Shown piece after piece: positions 43,402 to 43,414 of a stretch of 43,414 nt of DNA. Positions within the stretch are counted from its first letter, which is position 1. The number at the start of each line of letters is the position of its first letter. This DNA is from Candidatus Goldiibacteriota bacterium (lineage in GTDB: Bacteria > Oederibacteriota > PGYV01). The translations under genes and the position numbers were made by a program. Under the pieces are notes generated by a model. The model saw only the letters and a program-made list of their open reading frames with translations. It did not search any database and was not told the origin of the DNA. Where the stretch lies: the NCBI GenBank assembly GCA_016937715.1, contig JAFGWA010000036.1, forward strand, positions 1 through 43,414. The letters are read 5' to 3'.

Positions 43402-43414
43402 CTTTGTAGGGACA
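43402..43414 (+). repeat. Start of another 71-bp-family repeat at window edge
   Basis: ctttgtagggaca matches the segment leading into the hairpin core of the repeats at 8611-8640 (cttgtagggaca) and is cut by the window end. Confidence 0.5.

Overview
The window looks like chromosome of a Gram-negative (diderm), uncultured-type bacterium. The envelope genes (TolC, two RND pumps, an OmpA-domain barrel, SppA, MurJ, an O-antigen-ligase-like protein) show the two membranes. Large secreted proteins with Thr/Pro linkers (Thr at every second residue), FlgD/Por-like C-terminal domains and a PorV-like barrel resemble candidate phyla such as Goldbacteria or FCB-type lineages. This placement is inference; there is no rRNA gene to test it. 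I saw no tRNA, rRNA, CRISPR array, transposase or integrase.

Layout. (1) 1-8529: an efflux operon marR-tolC-RND-RND with twin MarR-type operator boxes upstream and no adaptor (membrane fusion protein) gene. (2) 8530-12100: an accessory island that is clearly more AT-rich than its surroundings. It holds 71-bp tandem palindromic repeats, a small membrane protein, a tandem-domain Imm53-like immunity protein behind a probable toxin remnant, an unrecognised immunity-sized protein, and a small secreted peptide gene with an apparent ATA start. (3) 12123-17033: one 1636-codon secreted GH74-type xyloglucanase with three Thr-rich linkers, flanked by direct copies of a composite repeat. (4) 17034-20549: repeat-dense spacers, a candidate terminated small RNA, murJ (possibly leaderless) and a small membrane protein. 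(5) 20550-23978: sppA plus a 7-TM/TolB-propeller protein, closed by a near-perfect terminator. (6) 24416-27174: a PorV-barrel/FlgD/OmpA fusion and an IclR regulator. (7) 27432-39655: a tightly packed same-strand run, GH5 - tgt - yajC - galT - xseA - xseB - ispA - DUF212 - dxs - recN - DUF2723 protein, with many 1-14 nt overlaps or short gaps. (8) 39759-43298: a TPR protein convergent with an O-antigen-ligase/TPR protein.

How genes may work together. The secreted GH74 enzyme, the cytoplasmic GH5 enzyme, the neighbouring IclR regulator and galT fit use of plant xyloglucan, with galactose side chains entering the Leloir pathway. ispA, the DUF212 protein and dxs form an isoprenoid group feeding lipid carriers, next to membrane glycan functions (MurJ, DUF2723 protein, ligase). 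xseA, xseB and recN are DNA repair genes.

The most distinctive signals are an XseB subunit ending in an SSB-like acidic tail (…LPF), three dispersed palindrome families with compensating stem changes, one of which appears precisely present/absent inside two paralogous repeat copies, and the orphan double Imm53 protein.
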